Shown: positions 42,401-51,757, counted from the first letter of the stretch. The stretch is DNA of 64,000 bases from Diacronema lutheri (GCA_019448385.1 JAGTXO010000059.1:1-64000); one strand, 5' to 3'. The notes: generated by a model not told the origin, from the sequence alone. A program made the numbers and translations.

Positions 42401-45400
42401 AGGCAGCGGCGGCGGCGGGCTTGGCGGCGGGAGCATCGGGGGCGGCGGGCGTGGCGACGGCGGCGAGGGCGGCGGCGGTGGCGGCGGTGGCGGCGGCGGT
42501 GGCGGTGGCCGTGGCGGCAGTGAAGGCAGCGGCGGCGGCGGGCTTGGCGGCGGGCTGGGCGGCAGGTGCGGCGGCGGCGACAAAGGCGGCGACGGCGGCG
42601 ACGGTGGTGGTGGCGGCGGCGGTGGCGGCGGCGGTGGTGGCGGGCGCGGCGGCAGCGAAGGCAGCGGCGGCGGCTGGCCGGGTGGTGGAGTGGGCGGCGG
42701 GCTCGGCGGCGGTGGCGACGGCGGCGGTGGCGACGGCGGCGGTGGCGACGGCGGCGGTGGCGACGGCGGCAGCCAAGGGCTCCGCGGCGGGCTGGGCGGC
42801 GGGCTGGGCGGCGGACGTGCCGGAGGCGGCGGGCGCGGCGAGGGTGGCGGCGGTGGCGGCGGTGGCGGCGGCGGCGGTGGCGGGCGCGGCGGCAGTGAAG
42901 GCAGCGGCGGCGGCGGGCGTGGCGGCGGGCTGGGCGGCAGGTGCGGCGGCGGCGACAAAGGTGGCGACGGCGGCGACGGTGGTGGTGGCGGCGGCGGTGG
43001 CGGCGGCGGTGGTGGCGGGCGCGGCGGCAGCGAAGGCAGCGGCGGCGGCTGGCCGGGTGGTGGAGTGGGCAGCGGGCTCGGCGGCGGTGGCGACGGCGGC
43101 GGTGGCGACGGCGGCGGTGGCGACGGCGGCGGTGGCGACGGCGGCAGCCAAGGGCTCGGCGGCGGGCTGGGCGGCGGACTTGGCGACGGGCTCGGCGGCG
43201 GGCTGGGCGGCGGACTTGGCGACGGGCTCGGCGGCGGGCTGGGCGGCGGACTTGGCGACGGGCTCGGCGGCGGGCTGGGCGGCGGACTTGGCGACGGGCT
43301 CGGCGGCGGGCTGGGCGGCGGACTTGGCGACGGGCTCGGCGGCGGGCTGGGCGGCGGGAGCATCGGGGGCGGCGGGCGTGGCGACGGCGGCGAGGGCGGC
43401 GGCGGTGGCGGCGGTGGCGGCGGCGGTGGCGGTGGCTGTGGCGGCAGCGAAGGCAGCGGCGGCGGCGGCTGCCTGGGCCGCGGGCTTGGCGGCGGGCTGG
43501 GCGGAGCACTTGGCGGCGGCAGCGACGGTGGCGGTGGGCTCGGCGGCGGCGGGCTGGGCGGAGCACTCGGCGGCGGCAGCGACGGTGGCGGTGGGCTCGG
43601 CGGCGGCGGGCTGGGCGGAGCACTTGGCGGCGGCAGCGACGGTGGCGGTGGGCTCGGCGGCGGCGGGCTGGGCGGAGCACTTGGCGGCGGCAGCGACGGT
43701 GGCGGTGGGCTCGGCGGCGGCGGGCTGGGCGGAGCACTTGGCGGCGGTGGCGACGGTGGCGGTGAACTGGGTGGCGGCGGGCTGGGCGGAGCACTTGGCG
43801 GCGGTGGCGACGGTGGCGGTGGGCTCGGCGGCGGCGGGCTGGGCGGAGCACTTGGCGGCGGCAGCGACGGTGGCGGTGGGCTCGGCGGCGGCGGGCTGGG
43901 CGGAGCACTTGGCGGCGGCAGCGACGGTGGCGGTGGGCTCGGCGGCGGCGGGCTGGGCGGAGCACTCGGCGGCGGGGGCGACGGTGGCGGTGAACTGGGT
44001 GGCGGCGGGCTGGGCGGAGCACTTGGCGGCGGGGGCGACGGTGGCGGTGGGCTCGGCGGCGGCGGGCTGGGCGGAGCACTTGGCGGCGGGGGCGACGGTG
44101 GCGGTGGGCTCGGCGGCGGCGGGCTGGGCGGAGCACTTGGCGGCGGGGGCGACGGTGGCGGTGGGCTCGGCGGCGGCGGGCTGGGCGGCAACCGAACGCA
44201 AGGGATCAAATTGAAGACGATGTCGACCGAGCAGCCATGCTGAGGGCTTGTGCACTGCGCGGTGCGCGTCTGGACGTAGCCATCGTGCACGTCACCGCTT
44301 TCGTTCCCGCCGTCACCCTCGCGTACGGCTGCGCGCACGGTGAGCGGACAGAGCCCGCCGCCCGGCGCGCCAGCCTCGACCGCCATGCTCGCAACGAAAC
44401 GGAATCGCAGGCAGCCAAACCCCTCGGCAGTTGGCGGCGTCACGTAATCCTCGACGCGCGCGCCGCGCGCATCGCACGCGAAGAAGCCGTCGGCGTCGGG
44501 CGCGATGATGCCCGCGTCACCCGGCGGCGCGTAGCCGCAGTGGGGCGGGTACGGGCCGGGCGCGCCCACGCGCGCGCACGCGCTCAGCGCGCCGATGGGA
44601 GCCGCGCGGTCGAGCGCCCATTCGTCGGGCCCGGTCGGCGGGTAGTAAAACGTATCGACGTATTTGTACTCGCTGTTTAAGTCGCCCTGGACTTGGACGG
44701 TAAGCGTGAGCGCGCGCACGGCGGGGCACGCGTCGGGTGGGCGCGGGATCGGTGGACTGGGCGGAAGACTGGGCGGCGGGCTGGGCAGCGGGCTCGGCGG
44801 CGGGCTCGGTGGCGGGCTGGGCGGTGGCGGGCTGGGCGGCGGCGAACTGGGCGGCGGGCTCGGCGGCGGGCTTGGAGGAGGGCTTGGCGGCGGGCTCGGC
44901 GGGGGGCTCGGTGGCGGGCTCGGCGGCGGGCTCGGTGGCGGGCTGGGCGGTGGCGGGCCTGGCGGCGGCGGGCTCGGCGGCGGGCTCGGCGTCGGGCTCG
45001 GCGGCGGGCTCGGCGGCGGGCTCGGCGGCGGGCTCGGCGGCGGCGGGCTCGGCGGCGGCGGGCTCGGCGGCGGCGGGCTCGGCAGTGGCGGGCTGGGCGG
45101 CGGGCTCGGCGGCGAGCTCGGCGGCGGGCTGGGCGGTGGCGGGCTTGGCGGCGGCGGGCTCGGCGGCGGGCTGGGCGGTGGCGGGCGTGGCGGCGGCGGG
45201 CTCGGCGGCGGCGAACTCGGCGGCGGCGGGCTCGGCGGCGGCGGGCTCGGCGGTGGCGGGCTGGGCGGCGGGCTTGGCGGTGAGCTGGGCGGTGGCGGGC
45301 TCGGCGGCGGCGGGCTCGGCGGCGGGCTGGGCGACGGGCTGGGCGGCGGGCTGGGCGGCGGGCTCGGCGGCGGGCTCGGCGGCGGGGTTGGTGGCGGCGG

Positions 45401-48400
45401 GCTCGGCGGCGGCGGTGGCGGCGGGCTCGGCGGCGGGGTCGGCGGCGGGCTCGGCGGCGGCGGGCTCGGCGGCGGCGGGCTCGGCGGCGGGCTCGGCGGC
45501 GGCGGGCTCGGCGGCGGCGGGCTCGGCGGCGGCGGGCTCAGCGGCGGCGGGCTCGGCGGCGGCGGGCTCGGCGGCGGGCTGGGCGGCGGGCTGGGCGGCG
45601 GGCTGGGCGGCGGGCTCGGCGGCGGGCTCGGCGGCGGGCTCGGCGGCGGGCTCGGCGGAGGGCTCGGCGGCAGGCTCGGCGGCGGGTCCGGCGGCGGGCT
45701 CGGCGGCGAGCTCGGTGGCGAGCTAGGCGGCAGGCTCGGCGGAGTGCTTGGAGGAGGGCTGGGCGACGGGCTGGGCGGCGGGTTCGGCGGCGGGCTGGGC
45801 GGCAAGCTCGGCGGCGGGCTGGGCGGCGGGCTACGCGGCGGGCTCGGCGGTGGGCTGCGCGGTGGCTGGCTGGGTGGCGGCGTGCTCGGTGGCGGGCTCG
45901 GCGGTGAGCTGGGCGGCAACCTGGGCGGCGAGCCCGGTGGCGGCGGGCTCGGCGGCGGGCTGGGTGGATCGGGCACGCACGGGATCCTGGGAACGATCAG
46001 GTCAAAGCATTTGGGTTGCGCCGGACTGTCCTGCGATGCGCACGGCACGAAGAAGGACTCCGCGACCTGCAGTGGGCCAACCGTCGTCGAAAAGTCGGGC
46101 GGCTGCGAGACGCGCACCGTAGCCGAGAAGTCACACCGGTTGTAACCGCCGCACGTGCGCAGCTCAACGCCCGCGCTGGCGCACACGCGCAGCCGGAGCG
46201 AGCTGTTGCCCGTCGACGGGTCGGGCAGCGCGAGGAAACGCGAGACGAGCGGAGCGTCGGGGCACGCGTACCGCGCGGGGGCGGCGCACTGCGCCGCCGG
46301 GCTGGCCGCCTCTGCCGAGTTGCGCGCGCAGTTCGCGATCACCTGCTCGAGCTGCGCGCTGAAGCCGCCGGTTTCGTCGGGCACATAGGCGTGCACGTCC
46401 ACCCACTCCGCGAGCAGCAGCGCGCCGTCCACTGCGCCAAAGTCGCCCGCAATTCCGACAGTCAGTGTCAGGTTGCCGGACAGCGGACACACGTGCCGAG
46501 GCGGCGGGCTGGGCGGAGGGCTGGGTGGAGGGCTTGGCGGAAGACTGGGCGGCGGCGGGCTCGGCGGCGGCGGGCTGGGCGGCGGGCTGGGCGAAGGGCT
46601 TGGCGGCGGGCCAGGCGGCGGGCTTGGCGGCGGGCTTGGCGGCGGCGACGAGGGCGGCGGCGCGCTGGGCGGCGCGCTGGGCGGCGGGCGCGGCGGGCTC
46701 GGCGGCGGCGGTGGCCTCGGCGGCGGCGGCACGCATGGAATGTTCGTCAGAAACGCGTTGAAGCAAGCGGTCACGCTCGGGTTTGCCGTCGAGACCACGG
46801 GGTTGCACGCCGGCTCGGCACACTGCCCGCCAGTGACGCGCGTGTACTCAAACCCGCCGCCGCCGCCGCCGTCACCACCGTCACCACCGTCACCGCCATC
46901 ATCGTCACCGCCGTCACCGTCACCGGCGCGCACGGACTCGATCGCAAAGACCGCCGAAAGCGCGCAGCCACGCTCGGCGCCACCGGGCGGGTCGGTTCGC
47001 GTCTCGACCGCGCCGCTGCCGCACACGCGCAGCGCGAGCGCCGACAGGCCGCGCGCGTCCGGCGGCGCAAGAAAGGCCTGCACGCCCGGCGCGCGAGCGC
47101 ATTCAAAAGGCGGCGCCGAGTCGGCCGTGCACTTGTCGACGGTGCCGTTCGCTGCGCAGCCGCCAATGAGCAGCGCCGGCGCGGAGAAGTCGAAGCCGCC
47201 GGACGCGCCGCCGGACATGTCGCGCGCTGGTGGGTATGCGAATATGTCCACCCACTCGCCAGCGCCATCCAAGTCGCCACGGACGCGCGCCCGTAGGGCG
47301 AGGTCCCCTGCAAAAGGGCAGAGTGGTGCGTACGGAGGGCCTGGCGGCGGCGGGCTGGGTGGCGGCGGGCTCGGCGGCGAAATGCGCGGCGGCGGGCTCG
47401 GTGGCGGACTCGGCGGCGGCGGGCTCGGCGGCGGCACGGGCGGCGGCGAGCTCGGCGGCGGCACGGGCGGCGGCGAACTCGGCGGCGGGCTCGGCGGCTG
47501 TGGGCTCGGCGGTGGGGTTGGTGGCGGCGGGCTCGGCGGCGAACTGGGCGGCGGCGGGCTCGGTGGCGGGCTCGGCGGTGGCGGGCTCGGCGGCGGGGTT
47601 GGTGGCGGCGGGCTCGGCGGCGGCACGGGCGGCGGCGGGCTCGGTGGCGGGCTCGGCGGTGGCGGGCTCGGCGGCGGGCTAGGCGGGGGCGGGCTCGGCG
47701 GCGGCACGGGCGGCGGCGGGCTCGGCGGCGGGCTCGGCGGCGGCGGGCTCGGCGGTGGGGTTGGTGGCGGCGGGCTCGGCGGCGTACTGGGCGGCGGCGG
47801 GCTCGGCGGCGGGCTCGGCGGCGGCGGGCTCGGCGGCGGGGTTGGTGGCGGCGGGCTCGGCGGCGAACTGGGCGGCGGCGGGCTCGGCGGCGGGCTTGGC
47901 GGCGGCGGGCTCGGCGGCGGGGTTGGTGGCGGCGGGCTCGGCGGCAAACTGGGCGGCGACGGGCTCGGCGGCGGGCTCGGCGGTGGCGGGCTTGGCGGCG
48001 GGCTCGGCGGCGGCGGGCTCGGCGGCGGCACGGGCGGCGGCGGACGCGGTGGCGGGCTCGGCGGCGGCGGGCTCGGCGGCGGGCTCGGCGGCGGGGTTGG
48101 TGGCGGCGGGCTCGGCGGCGAACTGGGCGGCGGCGGGCTCGGCGGCGGGCTCGGCGGCGGCGGGCTCGGCGGTGGGGTTGGTGGCGGCGGGCTCGGCGGC
48201 AAACTGGGCGGCGGCGGGCTGGGTGGCGGCGGGCTCGGCGGCGGCACGGGCGGCGGCGGGCTCGGTGGCGGGGTTGGTGGCGGCGGGCTCGGCGGCGAAC
48301 TGGGCGGCGGCGGGCTCGGCGGCGGGCTCGGCGGCGGCGGGCTCGGCGGTGGGGTTGGTGGCGGCGGGCTCGGCGGCGTACTGGGCGGCGGCGGGCTCGG

Positions 48401-51400
48401 CGGCGGGCTCGGCGGCGGCGGGCTCGGTGGCGGGGTTGGTGGCGGCGGGCTCGGCGGCGAACTGGGCGGCGGCGGGCTCGGCGGCGGGCTCGGCGGCGGT
48501 GGGCTCGGCGGTGGGGTTGGTGGCGGCGGGCTCGGCGGCAAACTGGGCGGCGGCGGGCTGGGTGGCGGCGGGCTCGGCGGCGGCACGGGCGGCGGCGGGC
48601 TCGGTGGCGGGCTCGGCGGTGGCGGGCTCGGCGGCGGCATGGGCGGCGGCGGGCTCGGCGGCGGCACGGGCGGCGGCGGGCTCGGCGGCGGGCTCGGCGG
48701 CGGCGGGCTCGGCGGTGGGGTTGGTGGCGGCGGGCTCGGCGGCGAACTGGGCGGCGGCGGGCTCGGCGGCGGGCTCGGCGGTGGCGGGCTCGGCGGCGGG
48801 GTTGGTGGCGGCGGGCTCGGCGGCGAACTGGGCGGCGGCGGGCTCGGCGGCGGGCTCGGCGGTGGCGGGCTTGGCGGCAGGGTTGGTGGCGGCGGGCTCG
48901 GCGGCAAACTGGGCGGCGGCGGGCTCGGCGGCGAGCTCGGCGGCGGGCTCGGCGGTGGCGGGCTCGGCGGTGGGCTTGGTGGCGGCGGGCTCGGCGGCGA
49001 ACTGGGCGGCGGCGGGCTCGGTGGCGGGCTCGGCGGTGGCGGGCTCGGCGGCGGGATTGGTGGCGGCGGGCTCGGCGGCGAACTGGGCGGCGGCGGGCTC
49101 GGTGGCGGGGTTGGTGGCGGCGGGCTCGGCGGCGGGGTTGGTGGCGGCGGGCATGGCGGCGAACTGGGCGGCGGCGGGCTTGGCGGCGGGCTAGGCGGCG
49201 GCGGGCTCGGCGGCGGCACGGGCGGCGGCGGGCTCGGCGGCGGGCTCGGCGGCGGCGGGCTCGGCGGTGGGCTTGGTGGCGGCGGGCTCGGCGGCGTACT
49301 GCACGGCGGCGGGCTCGGTGGCGGGGTTGGTGGCGGCGGGCTCGGCGGCAAACTGGGCGGCGGCGGGCTCGGCGGCGGGCTCGGCGGCGGTGGGCTCGGC
49401 GGTGGGGTTGGTGGCGGCTGGCTCGGCGGCAAACTGGGCGGCGGCGGGCTGGGTGGCGGGCTCGGCGGTGGCGGGCTCGGCGGCGGGGTTGGTGGCGGCG
49501 GGCTCGGCGGCGTACTGGGCGGCGGCGGGCTCGGTGGCGGGCTCGGCGGCGGCGGGCTCGGCGGTGGGGTTGGTGGCGGCGGGCTCGGCGGCGGCACGGG
49601 CGGCGGCGAGCCCGGCGGCGGGCTCGGCGGTGGCGTGCTCGGCGGCGGGGTTGGTGGCGGCGGGCTCGGCGGCGGGCTAGGCGGTGGCGGGCTCGGCGGC
49701 GAGCTAGGCGGCGGGGGGCTTGGCGGCGGGCTAGGCGGCGGCGGGCTCGGCGGCGGCACGGGCGGCGGCGGGCTCGGCGGCGGGCTCGGCGGCGGCGGGC
49801 TCGGCGGCGGGCTCGGCGGCGGCACGGGCGACGGCGGGCTCGGTGGCGGGCTCGGCGGTGGCGGGCTCGGCGGTGGGGTTGGTGGCGGCGGGCTCGGCGG
49901 CGTACTGGGCGGCGGCGGGCTCGGCGGCGGGCTCGGCGGCGGCGGGCTCGGCGGCGGGCTAGGCGGCGGGGGGCTTGGCGGCGGGCTAGGCGGCGGCGGG
50001 CTCGGCGGCGGCACGGGCGGCGGCGGGCTCGGCGGCGGGCTCGGCGGCGGCGGGCTCGGCGGCGGGCTCGGCGGCGGCACGGGCGGCGGCGGGCTCGGCG
50101 GCGAACTCGGCGGCGGTGGGCTCGGCGGCGGGGCTGGTGGCGGCGGGCTCGGCGGCGAACTGGGCGGCGGCGGGCTCGGCGGCGGGCTCGGCGGTGGCGG
50201 GCTCGGCGGCGTACTGGGCGGCGGCGGGCTCGGCGGCGAACTGGGCGGCGGCGGGCTCGGCGGCGGGCTCGGCGGCGGCGGGCTCGGCGGCGGGCTAGGC
50301 TGCGGGGGGCTTGGCGGCGGGCTAGGCGGCGGCGGGCTCGGCGGCGGGGTTGGTGGCGGCGGGCTCGGCGGCGTACTGGGCGGCGGCGGGCTCGGCGGCA
50401 AACTGGGCGGCGGCGGGCTCGGCGGCGGGCTAGGCGGCGGTGAGCTCGGCGGCGGGGTTGGTGGCGGCGGGCTCGGCGGCGTACTGGGCGGCGGCGGGCT
50501 CGGCGGCGAACTGGGCGGCGGCGGGCTCGGCGGCGGGCTCGGCGGCGGCGGGCTCGGCGGCGGGCTAGGCTGCGGGGGGCTTGGCGGCGGGCTAGGCGGC
50601 GGCGGGCTCGGCGGCGGGGTTGGTGGCGGCGGGCTCGGCGGCGTACTGGGCGGCGGCGGGCTCGGCGGCAAACTGGGCGGCGGCGGGCTCGGCGGCGGGC
50701 TAGGCGGCGGTGAGCTCGGCGGCGGGGTTGGTGGCGGCGGGCTCGGCGGCGTACCGGGCGGCGGCGGGCTCGGCGGCGTACTGGGCGGCGGCGGGCTCGG
50801 CGGCGTACTGGGTGGCGGCGGCCTCGGCGGTGGCGGGCTCGGCGGCGGGATAGGTGGTGGCGGGCTCGGCGGCGGCGGCGGCGGCGGGCTCGTTGGCGGC
50901 GGCGGTGGCGGGCTCGGCGGAGGGCGGGGCGGCGGCGGGCTCGGCGGAGGGCCGGGCGGTGGCGGGATCGGCGGAGGGCCGGGCGGCGGCGGGCTGGGCG
51001 GCGGGCTAGGCGGCGGCGGGCTGGGCGGTGGTTTTGGCGGTTGCGGGCTGGGTGGCGGACTAGGCGGCGGACCGGGCGGAGGCGGAGGTGGCGGGCTGGG
51101 CGGCGGCGGCGGCTCGCGGCACGTCAGGTCTTCTGTCACGCGGTTGTCATACGTCGTGGCGTACGAGTAGCCACCGACGCTCCGTTTGAAACGGATGAAC
51201 GCCTTGTGCGTCACAGGGATGTCACCAAGCCCGCAGCTGTGCTGCTGGCAGAGGACGCGCACGCGCCAGCTCGTCGAGCTGTCGCTGCTCTCGCCGAGCC
51301 AGTGCCAGTACCCGTGCACGTAGAGGTAATAGCCGATGTAACGCACGTTGCTCGCGTCCGTCCGAAGCGCGGCGAGCGTCGCCGCTGCGGGGAAAGAAAA

Positions 51401-51565
51401 CGCGAGGCGCGTGCAGCTGCCGTCCCATGTCGCGCGCGAGTAGGGCAGGGCCGGGTCCGCCGGCATTGGGCTTGGCGTCCCGCCCGCGCCGTGCAGACCA
51501 GCGGCGAGGAGCGCGAGCGCGAGGCGCCACCCGGGTGCCATGGCGCTTCCGTCACCCCCCTTCAT
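39497..51565 (-). CDS. Giant pherophorin-like proline-rich cell-surface protein, type I membrane protein
   Basis: A single open frame of about 4,020 codons. ATG at 51541 (MAPGWRLALALLAAGLHGAG) gives a clean signal peptide; an upstream in-frame ATG at 51565 would add eight residues. An N-terminal globular domain of about 135 residues precedes a PPSPPPP block of about 1,260 residues. Three cysteine-containing pherophorin-like domains follow (47.33-46.85, 46.50-45.98 and 44.74-44.20 kb), each starting CP-x-(5)-LTL/ALR with a GDL or GDF motif and ending in IPCV, separated by further Pro-Ser blocks. After the last block come acidic stretches, a GCTN...DDGSC motif (about 41.55-41.49 kb), an Asp-Gly tract, a membrane segment (VVAASASLCALCCGCALAM, about 41.29-41.22 kb) and a cytoplasmic tail of about 570 residues. 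Proline blocks of this type are hydroxylated and glycosylated in algal walls. The membrane anchor and long tail are unlike secreted pherophorins. Confidence 0.85.
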   Translation of the reverse strand: MKGGDGSAMAPGWRLALALLAAGLHGAGGTPSPMPADPALPYSRATWDGSCTRLAFSFPAAATLAALRTDASNVRYIGYYLYVHGYWHWLGESSDSSTSWRVRVLCQQHSCGLGDIPVTHKAFIRFKRSVGGYSYATTYDNRVTEDLTCREPPPPPSPPPPPPPGPPPSPPPSPQPPKPPPSPPPPSPPPSPPPPGPPPIPPPPGPPPSPPPPRPPPSPPPPPPTSPPPPPPPSPPPPIPPPSPPPPRPPPPSTPPSPPPPSTPPSPPPPGTPPSPPPPTPPPSSPPPSPPPSPPPPSLPPSPPPPSTPPSPPPPTPPPSPPPPSPPPSPPQPSPPPSPPPPSPPPSPPPPSSPPSPPPPSTPPSPPPPTPPPSSPPPSPPPSPPPPSLPPSPPPPSTPPSPPPPTPPPSPPPPSPPPSPPQPSPPPSPPPPSPPPSPPPPSSPPSPPPPSTPPSPPPPSPPPSPPPPSSPPSPPPPAPPPSPPPPSSPPSPPPPVPPPSPPPSPPPPSPPPSPPPPVPPPSPPPPSPPPSPPPPSPPPSPPPPSPPPSPPPPSTPPSPPPPTPPPSPPPPSPPPSPPSPVPPPSPPPSPPPPSPPPSPPPPVPPPSPPPPSPPPSPPPPSSPPSPPPPSPPPSPPPPTPPPSTPPPSPPPGSPPPVPPPSPPPPTPPPSPPPPSPPPSPPPPSTPPSPPPPTPPPSPPPPSPPPSPPPPSLPPSQPPPTPPPSPPPPSPPPSPPPPSLPPSPPPPTPPPSPPPCSTPPSPPPPSPPPSPPPPSPPPSPPPPVPPPSPPPPSPPPSPPPPSSPPCPPPPTPPPSPPPPTPPPSPPPPSSPPSPPPPIPPPSPPPPSPPPSPPPPSSPPSPPPPSPPPSPPPPSPPPSSPPSPPPPSLPPSPPPPTLPPSPPPPSPPPSPPPPSSPPSPPPPTPPPSPPPPSPPPSPPPPSSPPSPPPPTPPPSPPPPSPPPSPPPPVPPPSPPPPMPPPSPPPPSPPPSPPPPVPPPSPPPPSPPPPSLPPSPPPPTPPPSPPPPSPPPSPPPPSSPPSPPPPTPPPSPPPPSPPPSPPPPSTPPSPPPPTPPPSPPPPSPPPSPPPPSSPPSPPPPTPPPSPPPPVPPPSPPPPSPPPPSLPPSPPPPTPPPSPPPPSPPPSPPPPSSPPSPPPPTPPPSPPPSPPPPSPPPRPPPPVPPPSPPPPSPPPSPPPPSPPPSPSPPSLPPSPPPPTPPPSPPPPSPPPSPPPPSSPPSPPPPTPPPSPPPPSPPPSPPPPSTPPSPPPPTPPPSPPPPSPPPSPPPPVPPPSPPPPSPPPSPPPPSPPPSPPPPVPPPSPPPPTPPPSPPPPSPPPSPPPPSSPPSPPPPTPPPSPQPPSPPPSSPPPVPPPSSPPPVPPPSPPPPSPPPSPPPRISPPSPPPPSPPPPGPPYAPLCPFAGDLALRARVRGDLDGAGEWVDIFAYPPARDMSGGASGGFDFSAPALLIGGCAANGTVDKCTADSAPPFECARAPGVQAFLAPPDARGLSALALRVCGSGAVETRTDPPGGAERGCALSAVFAIESVRAGDGDGGDDDGGDGGDGGDGGGGGGFEYTRVTGGQCAEPACNPVVSTANPSVTACFNAFLTNIPCVPPPPRPPPPPSPPRPPPSAPPSAPPPSSPPPSPPPSPPPGPPPSPSPSPPPSPPPPSPPPPSLPPSPPPSPPPSPPPRHVCPLSGNLTLTVGIAGDFGAVDGALLLAEWVDVHAYVPDETGGFSAQLEQVIANCARNSAEAASPAAQCAAPARYACPDAPLVSRFLALPDPSTGNSSLRLRVCASAGVELRTCGGYNRCDFSATVRVSQPPDFSTTVGPLQVAESFFVPCASQDSPAQPKCFDLIVPRIPCVPDPPSPPPSPPPPGSPPRLPPSSPPSPPPSTPPPSQPPRSPPPSPPRSPPPSPPPSLPPSPPPNPPPSPSPSPPPSTPPSLPPSSPPSSPPSPPPDPPPSLPPSPPPSPPPSPPPSPPPSPPPSPPPSPPPSPPPSPPPPSPPPLSPPPPSPPPPSPPPPSPPPSPPPPSPPPPSPPPTPPPSPPPPPPPSPPPPTPPPSPPPSPPPSPPPSPSPSPPPSPPPPSPPPPSSPPSPPPSPPPPSPPPPSPPPPSSPPPSPPPPRPPPPSPPPSPPPPSPPPPSPPPSSPPSPPPSPPLPSPPPPSPPPPSPPPPSPPPSPPPSPPPSPTPSPPPSPPPPGPPPPSPPPSPPPSPPPSPPPSPPPSPPPSPPPSPPPSSPPPSPPPPSPPPSPPPSPLPSPPPSLPPSPPIPRPPDACPAVRALTLTVQVQGDLNSEYKYVDTFYYPPTGPDEWALDRAAPIGALSACARVGAPGPYPPHCGYAPPGDAGIIAPDADGFFACDARGARVEDYVTPPTAEGFGCLRFRFVASMAVEAGAPGGGLCPLTVRAAVREGDGGNESGDVHDGYVQTRTAQCTSPQHGCSVDIVFNLIPCVRLPPSPPPPSPPPPSPPPPSAPPSPPPPSPPPPSPPPPSAPPSPPPPSPPPPSPPPPSAPPSPPPPSSPPPSPPPPSAPPSPPPPSPPPPSLPPPSAPPSPPPPSPPPPSLPPPSAPPSPPPPSPPPPSPPPPSAPPSPPPPSSPPPSPPPPSAPPSPPPPSPPPPSLPPPSAPPSPPPPSPPPPSLPPPSAPPSPPPPSPPPPSLPPPSAPPSPPPPSPPPPSLPPPSAPPSPPPSPRPRQPPPPLPSLPPQPPPPPPPPPPPPPPSPPSPRPPPPMLPPPSPPPSPSPSPPPSPPPSPSPSPPPSPPPSPSPSPPPSPPPSPSPSPPPSPPPSPSPSPPPSPPPSPWLPPSPPPPSPPPPSPPPPSPPPPSPLPTPPPGQPPPLPSLPPRPPPPPPPPPPPPPPSPPSPPLSPPPHLPPSPPPRPPPPLPSLPPRPPPPPPPPPPPPPPSPRPPPPARPPPSPPPSPPRSPWLPPSPPPPSPPPPSPPPPSPPPPSPPPTPPPGQPPPLPSLPPRPPPPPPPPPPPPPPSPPSPPLSPPPHLPPSPPPSPPPPLPSLPPRPPPPPPPPPPPPPPSPPSPRPPPPMLPPPSPPPPLPSLPPRPPPPPPPPPPPPPPSPPSPRPPPPMLPPPSPPPSPSPSPPPIPPPLPSLPPRPPPPPPPPPPPPPSSPPPPPPLPPPPSPPPSPSLPPRPPPPPPPPPPPPPPRVGGAFALFFELEFNLTAPEFESARATAPAPFNLANATADGSDARTDANANADADADADADAGAGAGADEIDGGRVRDGALRRLAAEACGAPAAWRALRPRIARALAEAAGVPAEAARIKRFDVVVRCAVIVELRAPDAERAAAVRHAIAGTRADAIGRAVGAQLARAPVEMRGGCTNARASNYESRAEVDDGSCALPPQPDSDGDGDGGDGDGDGDGDGGDGGDGDDDVDGGADDGGGALPPQLGASLARAPPADSDAERSAGRSAVVAASASLCALCCGCALAMRTWRARARGARSAGRKAGAAAGPRGVGAPLHGSAAAGRDERAARGAAPGRPLRADGGGFGGGIGGVGGGDGGVARTRRCYGASHVEGERTSPSCSRDAQSGWSGWRSRDAQSGWSGWRSRDAQSGWSGWRSHDDRCTHLTTTTDASWSPTGDAWPATDLVSAAGGGDTARGGAAGGGALARARARAADPARPQRPCACAPPAHGGAEARARPACDEVGGSWDFRAAAAAATTTAATAAATAAATVGSTVRRRSRRASALGDGGEGGGGGGGGGCAGDDAARAPPSGAWGPGGAGSPGALQRAAPRPPSVRPPSPGPHAPPGPHAPPGPHAPPGCRGRALPPLALPMRPEPPAEWEPRESARTGVPHFVRTMVRLFYARAVPVFDRTGRTDRTPPSERASAGAAGAAGAGEPPSARSRTDARAPSPPGSSRSATSAAASRPSASARRERANLRRARGSAASASRVGELAAAWEPAQLATCRTDDGGDGGSVHPAPAAPLADARRPDACARAAEAGAVPVGRPGAASRWRAALRAHRLSVDKACAVAPEELHVRMRGVEPEVAARDADVGDATDA
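40820..40945 (-). repeat. Three 33-bp coding repeats in the cytoplasmic tail of the pherophorin-like protein
   Basis: The peptide DAQSGWSGWRSR is repeated three times with near-identical DNA (GCGCCAGCCGGACCAGCCGG on the plus strand). The Trp spacing is regular, so the copies may form a short linear binding motif array. It is the only ordered repeat in the predicted cytoplasmic part. Confidence 0.8.
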
Positions 51566-51681
51566 GCACAGGGTCGACGCCCTGATTTCGGCCTGATGTT
51601 GCGTGCGCCCTTTCGCTCGCTCCGCTTGTCCAGCCTCGGCCCCGTGCGCGCCCCTCCTGCTGCCCCGCCTGTAAGCGTCGT
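51565..51681 (-). repeat. Dispersed leader repeat, copy 2, abutting the pherophorin start codon
   Basis: On the minus strand it reads from ACGACGCTTACAGGCGGGGC to CAGGGCGTCGACCCTGTGCA and ends exactly at the upstream ATG (51565). It is the longest copy. The orientation relative to the gene is the same as for copy 1 at the TIR-like gene, so both genes share a leader sequence. Confidence 0.85.
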
Positions 51682-51734
51682 TCGTATTATTAAAGGACGT
51701 TGGTAGCTACGAGTAATGTCGTCGGCCTCCTCCA

Positions 51735-51757
51735 CCCGTATTTAAAAAAAATCTATT
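51735..51757 (+). promoter_or_regulatory. TATA-like element before the small mitochondrial-type gene
   Basis: TATTTAAAAAAAATC lies about 30-40 bases before the ATG at 51779. Such AT-rich motifs are rare in this window, and the position suits a core promoter with a very short leader. Confidence 0.4.

Noticed and set aside
41529-44243. Gly-rich plus-strand frame of 904 codons
   Set aside because: Same reason: complement of proline-rich coding sequence of the pherophorin-like gene.
46473-51170. Glycine/leucine-rich plus-strand frame of 1,565 codons (GGGLGGG repeats) that looks like silk or a Gly-rich wall protein
   Set aside because: It is the exact mirror of the PPSPPPP blocks of the minus-strand pherophorin-like gene, which has a signal peptide and Cys-containing domains.
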